Origin: Clostridiales bacterium
Lineage (GTDB): Bacteria > Bacillota > Clostridia > Peptostreptococcales > Anaerovoracaceae
Length of the DNA stretch: 32,731 nucleotides
Assembly: GCA_015258265.1 (NCBI GenBank)
Contig: JABZIP010000014.1
Span: forward strand, 1 to 32,731
Reading direction: 5' to 3'
The first letter of the stretch is position 1, and each line of letters begins with the position of its first letter. The notes beneath the pieces were generated by a model, which saw only the letters and a list, made by a program, of their open reading frames with translations, made no database searches and was not told where the DNA came from. This document shows, one piece after another, positions 25,131 through 32,731 of the stretch. A program made the position numbers and the translations under genes.

Positions 25131-26246
25131 TTGTTTAACAAGGAAGATGAGAATTTTATGCGTATGGCGTTTAATCTCGCAAAGAAAGGCATTGGAAGAA
25201 CCAAAAGCAACCCGCTAGTTGGTGCGGTAATTGTTAAAGACGGGAAAGTAATAGGCAAGGGCTATCATCGACAATTTGGAATGGCGCACGCCGAAGTAGA
25301 AGCGTTCAATTCGATTAAAAACAAAGATGCAAGAGGGGCAACTATGTATGTAACTTTGGAACCTTGTTGCCATTATGGAAAAACACCTCCGTGCAGTGAA
25401 CGAGTAATAAAAGAAGGTATTTCGAGGTTGGTAATCGCGGATTTGGATCCAAACCCGCTGGTAGCAGGAAAAGGTGCCGAGCAGATAAAAAAAGCGGGCA
25501 TAGAGGTGGAAATAGGGCTTTTGGGGGCACGACACAGGCAGCTGAATGAAAAGTATATATACTACATTAAAAATAAAATGCCGTTTGTACTTATGAAATC
25601 CGCCACTACGCTTGACGGCAAAATAGCTACATATAGAGGAAATTCAAAGTGGATAACTTCGGAAAAAAGCAGGAGCTTTACAAGAAAACTGCGCGGGGAA
25701 TTTCAAGGGATAATGGTTGGAATAAATACGGTGATTGCCGATAACCCTATGCTGACTACAAGGATAAAAGGTGCAGAAGATCCAATCAAAATTGTAGTCG
25801 ATTCCACATTGAAAATACCTATTGATTCATATATGGTCCAAAATGCGTACAAGGAACCGTTGATAATACTGGCATCGCAAAATAACGACAAAGCTAAGCG
25901 AGCACAGCTTGAAGGACTCGGTGCGACAATACTTGAACTTCCTATGAGGGGCGAAAAGCTGGATTTGACTTTCGGTATGAAGAAATTGGCTGAGCAAGGA
26001 ATTAGCTCTATACTTCTTGAAGGTGGGGGCAATTTGAATTTTGAAATGCTCAAAAATGGACTTGTCAACAAGTGTATGTTTGTGCTTGCACCTAAGATAT
26101 TCGGTGGCGACAGCGCAAAGACATCGGTGGAGGGTATAGGTTTTGCTGAAATAGGGGATGCCGTAAAATTAACTGATATCCAAACGAAAACGATAGGCTC
26201 GGATGTAGTTCTTACCGCGTATGTAGAAGGAAAAGGGGAAATGTAA
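25131..26246 (+). CDS. ribD: Bifunctional riboflavin deaminase/reductase RibD
   Basis: Carries out the second and third steps of riboflavin synthesis: pyrimidine deamination, then NADPH-dependent side-chain reduction. The best start is TTG 25131, 7 bases after AAGGAGGTG; a GTG at 25122 lies inside that ribosome site and the ATG at 25127 is out of frame. This gives 371 residues. The N-terminal deaminase has its zinc site: His53 and Glu55 (HAE), Cys79 and Cys88 (PCCHYGKTPPC). The C-terminal reductase starts near LMKSATTLDGKIAT and includes GGGNLNFEML. First gene of the rib operon, behind the FMN riboswitch; its stop overlaps the ribE start. Confidence 0.96.
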   Translation: MFNKEDENFMRMAFNLAKKGIGRTKSNPLVGAVIVKDGKVIGKGYHRQFGMAHAEVEAFNSIKNKDARGATMYVTLEPCCHYGKTPPCSERVIKEGISRLVIADLDPNPLVAGKGAEQIKKAGIEVEIGLLGARHRQLNEKYIYYIKNKMPFVLMKSATTLDGKIATYRGNSKWITSEKSRSFTRKLRGEFQGIMVGINTVIADNPMLTTRIKGAEDPIKIVVDSTLKIPIDSYMVQNAYKEPLIILASQNNDKAKRAQLEGLGATILELPMRGEKLDLTFGMKKLAEQGISSILLEGGGNLNFEMLKNGLVNKCMFVLAPKIFGGDSAKTSVEGIGFAEIGDAVKLTDIQTKTIGSDVVLTAYVEGKGEM

Positions 26247-26884
26247 TGTTTACAGGTCTTATAGAAGAAATAGGGACAATATCCGAAATTAAAAAATCAA
26301 ATTCAAGTATGGTTTTGGGAATAACTGCAAAAAAGGTTTTGAAAAATACAAAACTTGGCGACAGTATAGCGGTAAACGGGGTTTGTCTTACCGTTACAAG
26401 GCTTGCAAAAAACAGTTTTTTTGCAGATGTTATGCCGCAGACATTTGAACTTAGCAATTTGAAATATTTAAAACTAAATTCTTCGGTAAATTTGGAAAGA
26501 GCGTTGCAAATTTCGGACAGACTTGGAGGACATATTGTGCAAGGTCATGTCGACGCCACAGGGCGAGTTCTTTCAAAGACGAATGTTGAAAATGCTCAAA
26601 TAGTAGAAATAAGCATCGAACCGAAAAACGGAAAATATGTGCTGGAACACGGTTCTATAAGTGTGGACGGAACAAGCCTTACAGTATCGAGAAAAGAAGC
26701 GGAAAGTTTTTGTGTATCGCTGATACCGACAACGCGTGCGGAAGCTACACTTGCGGATAAGAAAATTGGAGAATATGTGAATCTTGAATTTGATGTAATA
26801 GGTAAGTATGTGGAAAATATGCTCAAGCAAAAGCCCAAAGAGAGCAAAATTACAGAGCAGTATTTGATAGAAAACGGATTTTAG
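26246..26884 (+). CDS. ribE: Riboflavin synthase, alpha chain
   Basis: Joins two molecules of 6,7-dimethyl-8-ribityllumazine to give riboflavin. The 212 residues form the two expected lumazine-binding repeats. The first starts MFTGLIEEIG and the second near residue 95 with GHIVQGHVDATG; both have the paired sheet pattern. The ATG shares its A with the ribD stop (TAATG), so translation is coupled. Order and spacing match the classical rib operon. Confidence 0.96.
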   Translation: MFTGLIEEIGTISEIKKSNSSMVLGITAKKVLKNTKLGDSIAVNGVCLTVTRLAKNSFFADVMPQTFELSNLKYLKLNSSVNLERALQISDRLGGHIVQGHVDATGRVLSKTNVENAQIVEISIEPKNGKYVLEHGSISVDGTSLTVSRKEAESFCVSLIPTTRAEATLADKKIGEYVNLEFDVIGKYVENMLKQKPKESKITEQYLIENGF

Positions 26885-26894
26885 AGGAGGGAAT

Positions 26895-28097
26895 ATGTCA
26901 AGATTTAATACTATCGAAGAAGCACTTGAGGACATCAAGGCAGGTAAAATAGTGCTGGTTACGGACGACGAAGACAGAGAAAATGAGGGGGACTTTATAT
27001 GTGCGGCGGAGTACGCAAGCCCCGAAAATTTAAATTTTATGGCTACATACGGTAAAGGACTCATATGCATGCCTATAAGCGAAGAAATTGCAAGAAGACT
27101 TAAGTTGGAACAGATGGTTCAAAACAATACGGATAATCATGAAACGGCTTTTACGGTTTCAATCGACCATATTGATACTACTACGGGAATATCGGCGTTT
27201 GAGCGATCTACTACTGCGATGAAATTGGCTGACGAAAATTCAAAGCCGGAAGATTTTAGAAGACCGGGACATATGTTTCCGCTCGTAGCAAAAAAAGGCG
27301 GAGTTCTGATTAGAAACGGTCATACCGAGGCAACAGTGGACTTGATGAGATTTGCAGGTCTTAAAGAATGCGGTATTTGCTGCGAAATAATGGGAGATGA
27401 CGGTAATATGTTAAGGCAAAAGGACTTATTTCCGCTTGCAGAAAAATTCAATATGAAAATTATCAGCATTACCGACTTGCAAAATTACAAAAGAAAGAAA
27501 GAAGTGCTTGTAAGTAGGGAGGCCGACGTTTCGATGCCTACAAAATATGGGGAATTTAGAGCGGTAGGATATGTAAATAAGCTGAACGGAGAGCATCATG
27601 TGGCGCTTGTAAAGGGAGATATAGGAGATGGCAAAAATGTGCTTGTTAGAGTACATAGCGAGTGTCTCACAGGGGATTGTTTCGGATCTCTTAGATGTGA
27701 TTGCGGACAGCAATTTGCAGAAGCTATGAAAATGGTTGAAAAAGAGGGCAGAGGAATAGTACTGTACATGAGGCAGGAAGGCCGTGGAATAGGACTTATA
27801 AATAAGTTGAAAGCCTACGAGCTTCAGGATAGCGGCTATGATACAGTTGAAGCAAATATCAAGCTCGGATATCCGGACGATTTGAGAGAATATTCCATAG
27901 GAGCGCAAATATTAGCGGATTTAGGTGTAAAGGAGATTTGCTTAATCACAAATAATCCTGCAAAAGTTTACGGCTTGAAAGGCTTCGGTATGGAGATTGT
28001 TAAGAGAGTGCCTGTTGAAATCACACCAAACGATGTTGATAGATTTTATCTAAAAACGAAAAAAGAAAAAATGCAGCATATATTGGAGCAAGTTTAA
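26895..28097 (+). CDS. ribBA: Bifunctional DHBP synthase/GTP cyclohydrolase II
   Basis: Makes both starting compounds of riboflavin: dihydroxybutanone phosphate from ribulose-5-phosphate (N-terminal half) and the pyrimidine from GTP (C-terminal half). The 400 residues cover both. The first domain has DDEDRENEGD (24-33) and RRPGH; the second has the zinc cysteines Cys257, Cys268 and Cys270 (ECLTGDCFGSLRCDCG) and the MRQEGRGIGL substrate loop. GAGGAGGG lies about 5 bases before the start. It is the third gene of the operon, 10 bases after ribE. Confidence 0.97.
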   Translation: MSRFNTIEEALEDIKAGKIVLVTDDEDRENEGDFICAAEYASPENLNFMATYGKGLICMPISEEIARRLKLEQMVQNNTDNHETAFTVSIDHIDTTTGISAFERSTTAMKLADENSKPEDFRRPGHMFPLVAKKGGVLIRNGHTEATVDLMRFAGLKECGICCEIMGDDGNMLRQKDLFPLAEKFNMKIISITDLQNYKRKKEVLVSREADVSMPTKYGEFRAVGYVNKLNGEHHVALVKGDIGDGKNVLVRVHSECLTGDCFGSLRCDCGQQFAEAMKMVEKEGRGIVLYMRQEGRGIGLINKLKAYELQDSGYDTVEANIKLGYPDDLREYSIGAQILADLGVKEICLITNNPAKVYGLKGFGMEIVKRVPVEITPNDVDRFYLKTKKEKMQHILEQV

Positions 28098-28157
28098 AAT
28101 TAAGGCTAATGCTAATATAGACTATTAAAAAGCGAATAATAAAATTGGAGGGAAAAA

Positions 28158-28619
28158 ATGAGAGTTGTTGAAGGAAATTTAGTGTCAAAAGGTAAAAAAT
28201 ATGCTATAATTGTTAGTAGGTTCAATGAATTTATAAATTCAAAGCTATTGTCGGGCGCAGTGGATGCACTCACAAGGCACGGAGCTACCGATGATGAAAT
28301 AACTGTTTATTGGGTACCCGGAGCGTTTGAAATACCTGTACTTGCAAGTAAACTTGCACATATGGATGAGTTTTCAGCTGTGATATGCCTAGGGGCGGTT
28401 ATTCGAGGGGCTACTACGCATTACGAAATGGTTTCTGCAGAAGTTACAAAAGGGATTGCACAAATTTCTTTAAAGACGGGTAAACCGGTAATATTTGGTG
28501 TGCTCACGACTGAAAATATTGAGCAGGCAATCGAAAGAGCGGGAACAAAGGCAGGAAATAAAGGCTATGAAGCGGCTATGGCGGCTATAGAAATGGTAAA
28601 TTTACTTGAAAATTGCTAA
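28158..28619 (+). CDS. ribH: 6,7-dimethyl-8-ribityllumazine synthase
   Basis: Condenses the pyrimidine intermediate with dihydroxybutanone phosphate to form the lumazine precursor; it usually assembles into large shells. The 153 residues are typical. Key blocks are VSRFNEFI at the substrate site, the VPGAFEIP loop, GAVIRGATTHYE with the catalytic histidine region, and FGVLTTENIEQA. GGAGGG precedes the start by about 6 bases. The 60-base gap after ribBA contains no obvious terminator, so it likely belongs to the same transcript. Confidence 0.97.
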   Translation: MRVVEGNLVSKGKKYAIIVSRFNEFINSKLLSGAVDALTRHGATDDEITVYWVPGAFEIPVLASKLAHMDEFSAVICLGAVIRGATTHYEMVSAEVTKGIAQISLKTGKPVIFGVLTTENIEQAIERAGTKAGNKGYEAAMAAIEMVNLLENC

Positions 28620-28645
28620 TTCAATAGTAAAAAAGGAGGCGACTT

Positions 28646-29353
28646 ATGAAGTTTATAGTTGAGGACAAATTTTGGGATGTCTTTCCAAATGTAAAGATTG
28701 GAATAATTACGGCAAAAGGCATAGATAACAAATCTACGCTTGGAGATGTAAAATACAAGCTGATGCTCAAAGATGCAGAGGAGAAGGCTTTAGCGCATGT
28801 ACCTAGCAATGATTTTTCTTCAAACCCTGTAATTAAAGTTTGGAGAGAGGCTTTCCAAAAGTTCAAAACTAAAAAAGGCGTAAGGGCATCGATAGAAGCG
28901 CTCCTAAAAAGAGTGGATAAGGGCGATCATATAGGGAGCATCAATCCGCTTGTAGATATATACAATTCAATTTCGCTAAAGTATGCAATGCCTTGCGGCG
29001 GAGAAGATATTGATAAGTTTGTAGGAGATATGAAGCTGACTAAAGCAAACGGAGATGAAGATTTCATAACGCTGGGTTCGGGAGAAAGCGCTCCTCCTTA
29101 TCCTGAAGAAATCGTATACAAGGACGATGCAGGGGCTATATGTCGTTGCTGGAATTGGAGAGAAGCGGAAAGAACTATGCTTACAGAGGATACAACGAAT
29201 GCGTTTTTGTGTATTGAGCTTATAGATTTGAGCAGAGAGGCTGAATTTAACGAGGCTTTGAAAGAACTTGCAGGTCTGGTTTCCGAACATATAGGTGGCG
29301 AAACAAAAATAGAGATTTTAGATAAAGATAACAAAGAAGCCGAGATAATGTAA
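28646..29353 (+). CDS. B3/B4 tRNA-binding domain protein
   Basis: A 235-residue soluble protein resembling the stand-alone B3/B4 domain of phenylalanyl-tRNA synthetase beta chain. Supporting features are the WREAFQKFKTKKGVRASIEALLKRV helix region, the core INPLVDIYNSISLKYAMPCGGED, YPEEIVYKDDAGAICRCWNWRE, and a late TTNAFLCIELIDL strand. Stand-alone members are thought to clear mischarged tRNA or act on unknown substrates; the function of this group is not established. A strong AAGGAGG precedes the start. It follows ribH by 26 bases, so it may be on the rib transcript, but no riboflavin role is known. Confidence 0.85.
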   Translation: MKFIVEDKFWDVFPNVKIGIITAKGIDNKSTLGDVKYKLMLKDAEEKALAHVPSNDFSSNPVIKVWREAFQKFKTKKGVRASIEALLKRVDKGDHIGSINPLVDIYNSISLKYAMPCGGEDIDKFVGDMKLTKANGDEDFITLGSGESAPPYPEEIVYKDDAGAICRCWNWREAERTMLTEDTTNAFLCIELIDLSREAEFNEALKELAGLVSEHIGGETKIEILDKDNKEAEIM

Positions 29354-29397
29354 GAAGCTGAAATTTATTGCGCGTAGTGCCTGTTATAGGAGGAGTA

Positions 29398-29811
29398 ATG
29401 AAGTATATAAGAGAAAATAACAGTAATATTCCTTATAGTTTGCATGACAGCAGAATTATTGAAATGCGATTTGAGGATGGGGTACTTACTTTTAAACTTG
29501 ATCAGGTGTTTGAGTATACGGATGACGGCGAAATTAGCCACCCTGCAGAAATTTGCTTTACGGATGTGGACTTAGATGACTGTTATGTAAGTGTATTCGA
29601 CAGGACTTTGTCTGAGGGTGAATTTAAAGGCGAACGCTATTCCATCAAGTCTTATATTGAGAAGTTTAAGGATGCAGAATTTGAGATATTGACCGAAGGA
29701 TATAACGGCTACGATAAGAGTTTTGTAGGCTGGATATGGAATAAGGACAGTATAGTATCGGGGTTTATCAGTATTTGGACACAAGGAGATATGATTTACA
29801 ATATTGGATGA
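29398..29811 (+). CDS. Small acidic hypothetical protein
   Basis: A 137-residue protein that I cannot assign. AGGAGG lies 5 bases before the ATG at 29398; the frame is open to 29368 but without a site. It is acidic with alternating strands and a conserved-looking YSLHDSRIIEMRFEDG opening, which recalls small clostridial proteins of unknown role (a Leu-His-Asp motif followed by beta strands). No signal peptide or membrane segment is visible. The C-terminus is aromatic-rich (VGWIWNKDS, ISIWTQGDM). It is the last + strand gene, ending at the convergent terminator. Confidence 0.7.
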   Translation: MKYIRENNSNIPYSLHDSRIIEMRFEDGVLTFKLDQVFEYTDDGEISHPAEICFTDVDLDDCYVSVFDRTLSEGEFKGERYSIKSYIEKFKDAEFEILTEGYNGYDKSFVGWIWNKDSIVSGFISIWTQGDMIYNIG

Positions 29812-29815
29812 TGCG

Positions 29816-29859
29816 TATAAAAAAAGTGGTGATTGATATAAATCACCACTTTTTTTATA
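29816..29859. terminator. Bidirectional terminator between convergent genes
   Basis: The arms 29816-29834 and 29841-29859 are perfect 19-bp complements around a GATATA loop. Seven A on one side and seven T on the other give a T-run on both strands. It lies between the + strand hypothetical gene and the minus-strand gap gene, only 5 bases from each. Confidence 0.95.
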
Positions 29860-29863
29860 AAGA

Positions 29864-30880
29864 TTATAGTTTTGCCATATGCGCAAGAGTTCTTACGAGC
29901 TGCGCAACATAGCTTGCCTCGTTATCGTACCAAGAAACAACACGAACGTGGTATGCGTTTCCATCGAGTTTGCTTACCATAGTTTGAGTAGCGTCGAATA
30001 ATGAGCCGAAAGCCATGCCGATTATATCGGACGAAACGATTTCTTCTTCCGTATATCCGAATGAAGCGTTTGCGGCATCAAACATAGCTTTGTTGATATT
30101 TTCGACAGTAATTTCCGTATCGCTGTGAACTACAGCTTCAAGCATTGTGAGAGAACCGGAAGGAACAGGCACTCTTTGAGCTGAACCTGTCAATTTGCCG
30201 GCAAGCTCAGGTATTACAAGACCGATTGCTTTTGCTGCACCGGTGCTGTTTGGAACTATGTTTATTGCTGCAGCTCTAGCTCTTCGCAAGTCATTCTTTC
30301 TGTGAGGACCGTCCAAAACCATTTGATCGCCTGTATAAGCGTGAATTGTAAGCATGAAACCGGATTCGATTTTTGAAAAATCGTTTAGGGCCTTTGCCAT
30401 AGGCGCAAGGCAGTTTGTAGTGCATGAAGCGGCTGAAACTATCTTGTCGTCTGCAGTCAAGGTTTCGTGGTTGACATTGTATACAATGGTAGGAAGGTCG
30501 TTTCCGGCAGGAGCCGAAATTAAAACTCGTTTTGCACCGGCTTTTAAATGAGCTGCCGCTTTATCTTTTGATGCAAAGAATCCACTGCATTCAAGTACGA
30601 CATCAACATCAAGATCTCCCCATGGAAGATTGCTTGGATCAGGCTCGGAAAACAACTTGATTTCAGTTCCCGAAATTTTCAGTTTACCGTCTGCGGCTTC
30701 TATTTCGTACTTGTTGTATCTGCCTTGCATACTGTCATATTTCAGTAGGTGAGCCAGCATTTCAGGCTGCGCCAAGTCATTTATAGCAACGATTGTAAAG
30801 TTCGGCATATCAAACAATTCTCTGAATGAAAGCCTTCCGATTCTACCGAATCCGTTAATTGCGATTTTAATTTTCTCCAT
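29864..30880 (-). CDS. gap: Glyceraldehyde-3-phosphate dehydrogenase
   Basis: Oxidises glyceraldehyde-3-phosphate to 1,3-bisphosphoglycerate with NAD. Starting at 30880 (GGGAGG 7-12 bases upstream) it has 338 residues, normal for the family; the frame is open further upstream to 30949 into the regulator gene. The NAD-binding motif is INGFGRIG (8-15), and Asp35 in VAINDL fits NAD preference. The catalytic pair is Cys153 (SAASCTTNCLAP) and His180. HRKNDLRRARAAAINIVPNSTG and the C-terminal WYDNEASY are typical. It overlaps the regulator gene by 14 bases, and it is separated from the pgk cluster by about 9 kb and on the other strand. Confidence 0.97.
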   Translation of the reverse strand: MEKIKIAINGFGRIGRLSFRELFDMPNFTIVAINDLAQPEMLAHLLKYDSMQGRYNKYEIEAADGKLKISGTEIKLFSEPDPSNLPWGDLDVDVVLECSGFFASKDKAAAHLKAGAKRVLISAPAGNDLPTIVYNVNHETLTADDKIVSAASCTTNCLAPMAKALNDFSKIESGFMLTIHAYTGDQMVLDGPHRKNDLRRARAAAINIVPNSTGAAKAIGLVIPELAGKLTGSAQRVPVPSGSLTMLEAVVHSDTEITVENINKAMFDAANASFGYTEEEIVSSDIIGMAFGSLFDATQTMVSKLDGNAYHVRVVSWYDNEASYVAQLVRTLAHMAKL

Positions 30881-31562
30881 TTTTTCCTCCCTTGGGTTTT
30901 GTAAAATTTTCTCGCATGATTGAGTTTTGCATATGCTCTTCCATGGCAATTTTAGCAGAAGCTGTATCTTTGCTCAAAAAGGCATTAAAGATTTCCCTGT
31001 GTTCTTCGAGCAATGTTTTTAGATGTTCTTCAGTGTATGTTTTGTTTGCATTATAATATTTGGCATACACTTGATAAGAGGAGAGCACCTTGGATAGCAT
31101 ATAGTTGTGAGAAGCATCGTAAATCAGCTTATGAAAAGTCATATTTATACTGAGCATTTTCTCAACATCACCTTTTTGTGTGTAAAATTCCATAAATTCA
31201 AATGTTTCCGTAAGGTCGGAAAGCTCTTCGTCTGTGATACGCAGCACTGCCCACTCGACAGCTTTCACCTCGTACATGGTACGCAGGATTTGCATATCGA
31301 AAAAGTCCTGCTCGGAAAATCCGCGCACGAAAGCACCACGATTTGGAATTAAATCTACAAGTCCGTCGTCTGCTAATTTTTTTATTGCATCTCGCACAGG
31401 AGTTCTGCTTACATTATATTTATCACAAATTTCTTGCTCTGTCAATTTATTTCCTTTTTTTAATTTACCAAGGAGGATATCGCGTTGCAATTTTTCGAAT
31501 AATGTGATGCCGATTGATTGATTTTTTTCTACTATCGAACTGTTTATTTGGAATTTGAGCAT
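30867..31562 (-). CDS. GntR/FadR-family transcriptional regulator
   Basis: A 231-residue regulator. The N-terminal winged helix-turn-helix is about residues 20-80 (LTEQEICDKYNVSRTPVRDAIKKLADDGLVDLIPNRGAFV). The C-terminal half looks like the all-helical FCD ligand-binding domain, with histidines in MTFHKLIYDASHN, LLEEHREIF and MEEHMQNS that typically hold a metal and a small carboxylic acid. TAGGAGAG precedes the start. It sits 9 bases after the isocitrate dehydrogenase-like gene and overlaps gap by 14, so all three form one operon. The likely role is control of these genes in response to an organic acid, which is inference; no operator could be identified because the promoter lies beyond the window edge. 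Confidence 0.92.
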   Translation of the reverse strand: MLKFQINSSIVEKNQSIGITLFEKLQRDILLGKLKKGNKLTEQEICDKYNVSRTPVRDAIKKLADDGLVDLIPNRGAFVRGFSEQDFFDMQILRTMYEVKAVEWAVLRITDEELSDLTETFEFMEFYTQKGDVEKMLSINMTFHKLIYDASHNYMLSKVLSSYQVYAKYYNANKTYTEEHLKTLLEEHREIFNAFLSKDTASAKIAMEEHMQNSIMRENFTKPKGGKNGEN

Positions 31563-31571
31563 GAATCTCTC

Positions 31572-32723
31572 CTAAAAATTTGCGATGACCGAATTAGCGA
31601 AATCTTCGGCGGTGTTACCGTTTGTATTTCCGGTCATATTCATTTGATTGGTTGCAGCTATCAATGCTTTTTTTAATTTGTCAGCTTTTTCGTAAAAACC
31701 GATATGTCTGAGGAGCATTTCGGCTGCATTTATGATGCTGGCAGGATTGGCGTACTTTGATGTACCGTCTGCTACCATTCGCGGTGCTGAACCGTGGATT
31801 GCTTCAAACATAGCGTACTTAGCGCCTATATTAGCGCTTCCGGCGGTACCTACACCGCCTTGAATTTGAGCGGCTTCATCGGTTATTATATCGCCGTACA
31901 GATTCGGCAATATGAATACATTAAAGTCGGAGCGTAAATCGTCATTTATGAGATTTGCCGCCATTATATCTATGTACCATGAGTCGGTTTTTATATCCGG
32001 ATACGATTTAGATACTTCCTCGCATATTTCAAGGAATTTGCCGTCAGTTTTTTTAATGATATTAGCTTTTGTAACGATTGATACATTGAGGTTGCCGTTA
32101 TTTTGAGCATAATCAAAGGCTATTTTAGCGATTCTGCGAGTTCCGGCATCTGTTGTAACTTTGAAGTCCATTGCAAGTTGTGGAAGTATATCTATGCCGC
32201 AACTTCCAAGGGGATATTCTCCTTCAGTGTTTTCTCTAAAGAAAGTCCAGTTTATATTCTTTTCGGGAATGTTTACGGGACGAACATTTGCGAACAAGTC
32301 AAGTTCTCTGCGTAGTGCAACATTGGCGCTTTCTATGTTCGGCAAGTTGTCTTTTTTGCTTGGAGTTGTAGTAGGGCCTTTTAGCAGAACATCGCAAGTT
32401 AGGATTTCTTTTAGAACATCGTCAGGAACAGCTTGCATCTTTGCAATCCGGTTTTCGAGAGTGAGCCCGCAAATAGGTTTTAAAATGATTTTTTTGTTTG
32501 CTATTTCATCGGCGAGGAGATTGTTCAAAACCCGCATAGCTTGAGCCATTATAATCGGACCTATACCGTCGCCGTCTATTAACCCGATAGTGATATTTTT
32601 TTTGTCTTTGAAATTCGTAAATTCTTCTCCTGATTCGAGACGCGCATTTTTTTCTATTTGCGCACGCACGAGTTTGGAAAAAGACTCTAAAATTTGAGAA
32701 TCTATTCCGTTAAAAGTTTGCAT
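31572..32723 (-). CDS. Isocitrate/isopropylmalate dehydrogenase family enzyme
   Basis: A beta-decarboxylating dehydrogenase, 383 residues from the ATG at 32723. After about 42 extra N-terminal residues it has ITIGLIDGDGIGP, substrate arginines in RRELDLFANVRP, a substrate loop RENTEGEY (163-170), the catalytic Lys219 and the metal aspartates Asp252, Asp278 and Asp282. RENTEGEY is the form found in NAD-type isocitrate and tartrate dehydrogenases. The cofactor region (IHGSAPRMVADG, then AEMLLRHIGF) has Arg where NAD enzymes usually carry Asp and resembles NADP-type isocitrate dehydrogenase further on. So family is sure, but substrate and cofactor are not. The start is not certain: only 8 bases precede the ATG and the frame is open to the edge, with no ribosome site in view. 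Isocitrate oxidation for glutamate supply is the likeliest role. Confidence 0.85.
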   Translation of the reverse strand: MQTFNGIDSQILESFSKLVRAQIEKNARLESGEEFTNFKDKKNITIGLIDGDGIGPIIMAQAMRVLNNLLADEIANKKIILKPICGLTLENRIAKMQAVPDDVLKEILTCDVLLKGPTTTPSKKDNLPNIESANVALRRELDLFANVRPVNIPEKNINWTFFRENTEGEYPLGSCGIDILPQLAMDFKVTTDAGTRRIAKIAFDYAQNNGNLNVSIVTKANIIKKTDGKFLEICEEVSKSYPDIKTDSWYIDIMAANLINDDLRSDFNVFILPNLYGDIITDEAAQIQGGVGTAGSANIGAKYAMFEAIHGSAPRMVADGTSKYANPASIINAAEMLLRHIGFYEKADKLKKALIAATNQMNMTGNTNGNTAEDFANSVIANF

Positions 32724-32731
32724 ATTATATC

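Noticed and set aside
1..32731. CRISPR array, insertion sequence, prophage or tRNA genes
   Set aside because: No regularly spaced repeats, transposase or integrase reading frames, terminal inverted repeats or cloverleaf sequences other than tmRNA were seen.

Overview
The window looks like ordinary chromosome from an AT-rich anaerobic Firmicute, most likely a clostridium-like Bacillota. The pointers are strong AGGAGG-type ribosome binding sites, an FMN riboswitch with the ribD-ribE-ribBA-ribH order, sigma-54 next to glycolytic genes, a K+-dependent membrane pyrophosphatase, AddA-type recombination and a YjfB-family motility protein. The species cannot be named from what is visible. Almost everything reads on the + strand; only the last 2.9 kb (gap, a GntR-type regulator and an isocitrate dehydrogenase-like gene) is on the minus strand, converging on a perfect inverted-repeat terminator.

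Layout. 1-554: possible tail of an upstream gene, then tmRNA (ssrA) with its own promoter and terminator. 596-3501: a DUF3160 lipoprotein overlapping a small membrane-anchored protein of unknown function. 3525-6492: lepA and hemW, overlapping. 6540-8424: thrS without the usual TGS domain, with promoter and terminator. 8425-9286: a gene-poor stretch with possible gene debris, followed by a RelB/RelE-type toxin-antitoxin pair with a consensus promoter. 9465-12436: a small YjfB-like protein, a hairpin terminator, pepT and an Orn/Lys/Arg decarboxylase. 12461-17625: addA, cobT and trmL. 17667-22400: rpoN-pgk-tpiA-eno. 22431-24863: secG from its own extended -10 promoter, then hppA. 24888-28619: FMN riboswitch, terminator and the complete riboflavin operon. 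28646-29811: a B3/B4-domain protein and a small hypothetical protein. 29816-32723: convergent terminator, then gap, the GntR regulator and the isocitrate dehydrogenase-like gene (read right to left).

How the genes work together. The rib genes encode the full route from GTP and ribulose-5-phosphate to riboflavin under FMN feedback. The pgk-tpiA-eno cluster is a glycolytic block lacking its usual gap and phosphoglycerate mutase members. gap instead sits in a short operon with a FadR/GntR regulator and an isocitrate dehydrogenase-like enzyme, suggesting separate control of that step. LepA, TrmL, ThrS and tmRNA are translation-related; AddA acts in DNA repair; HppA links pyrophosphate to ion gradients.

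I found no clear phage, transposon, CRISPR array or obvious new multi-gene defence system. The least understood parts are the DUF3160 lipoprotein with its overlapping partner, the isocitrate dehydrogenase-like enzyme with mixed motifs, and the regulatory arrangement around rpoN and gap.
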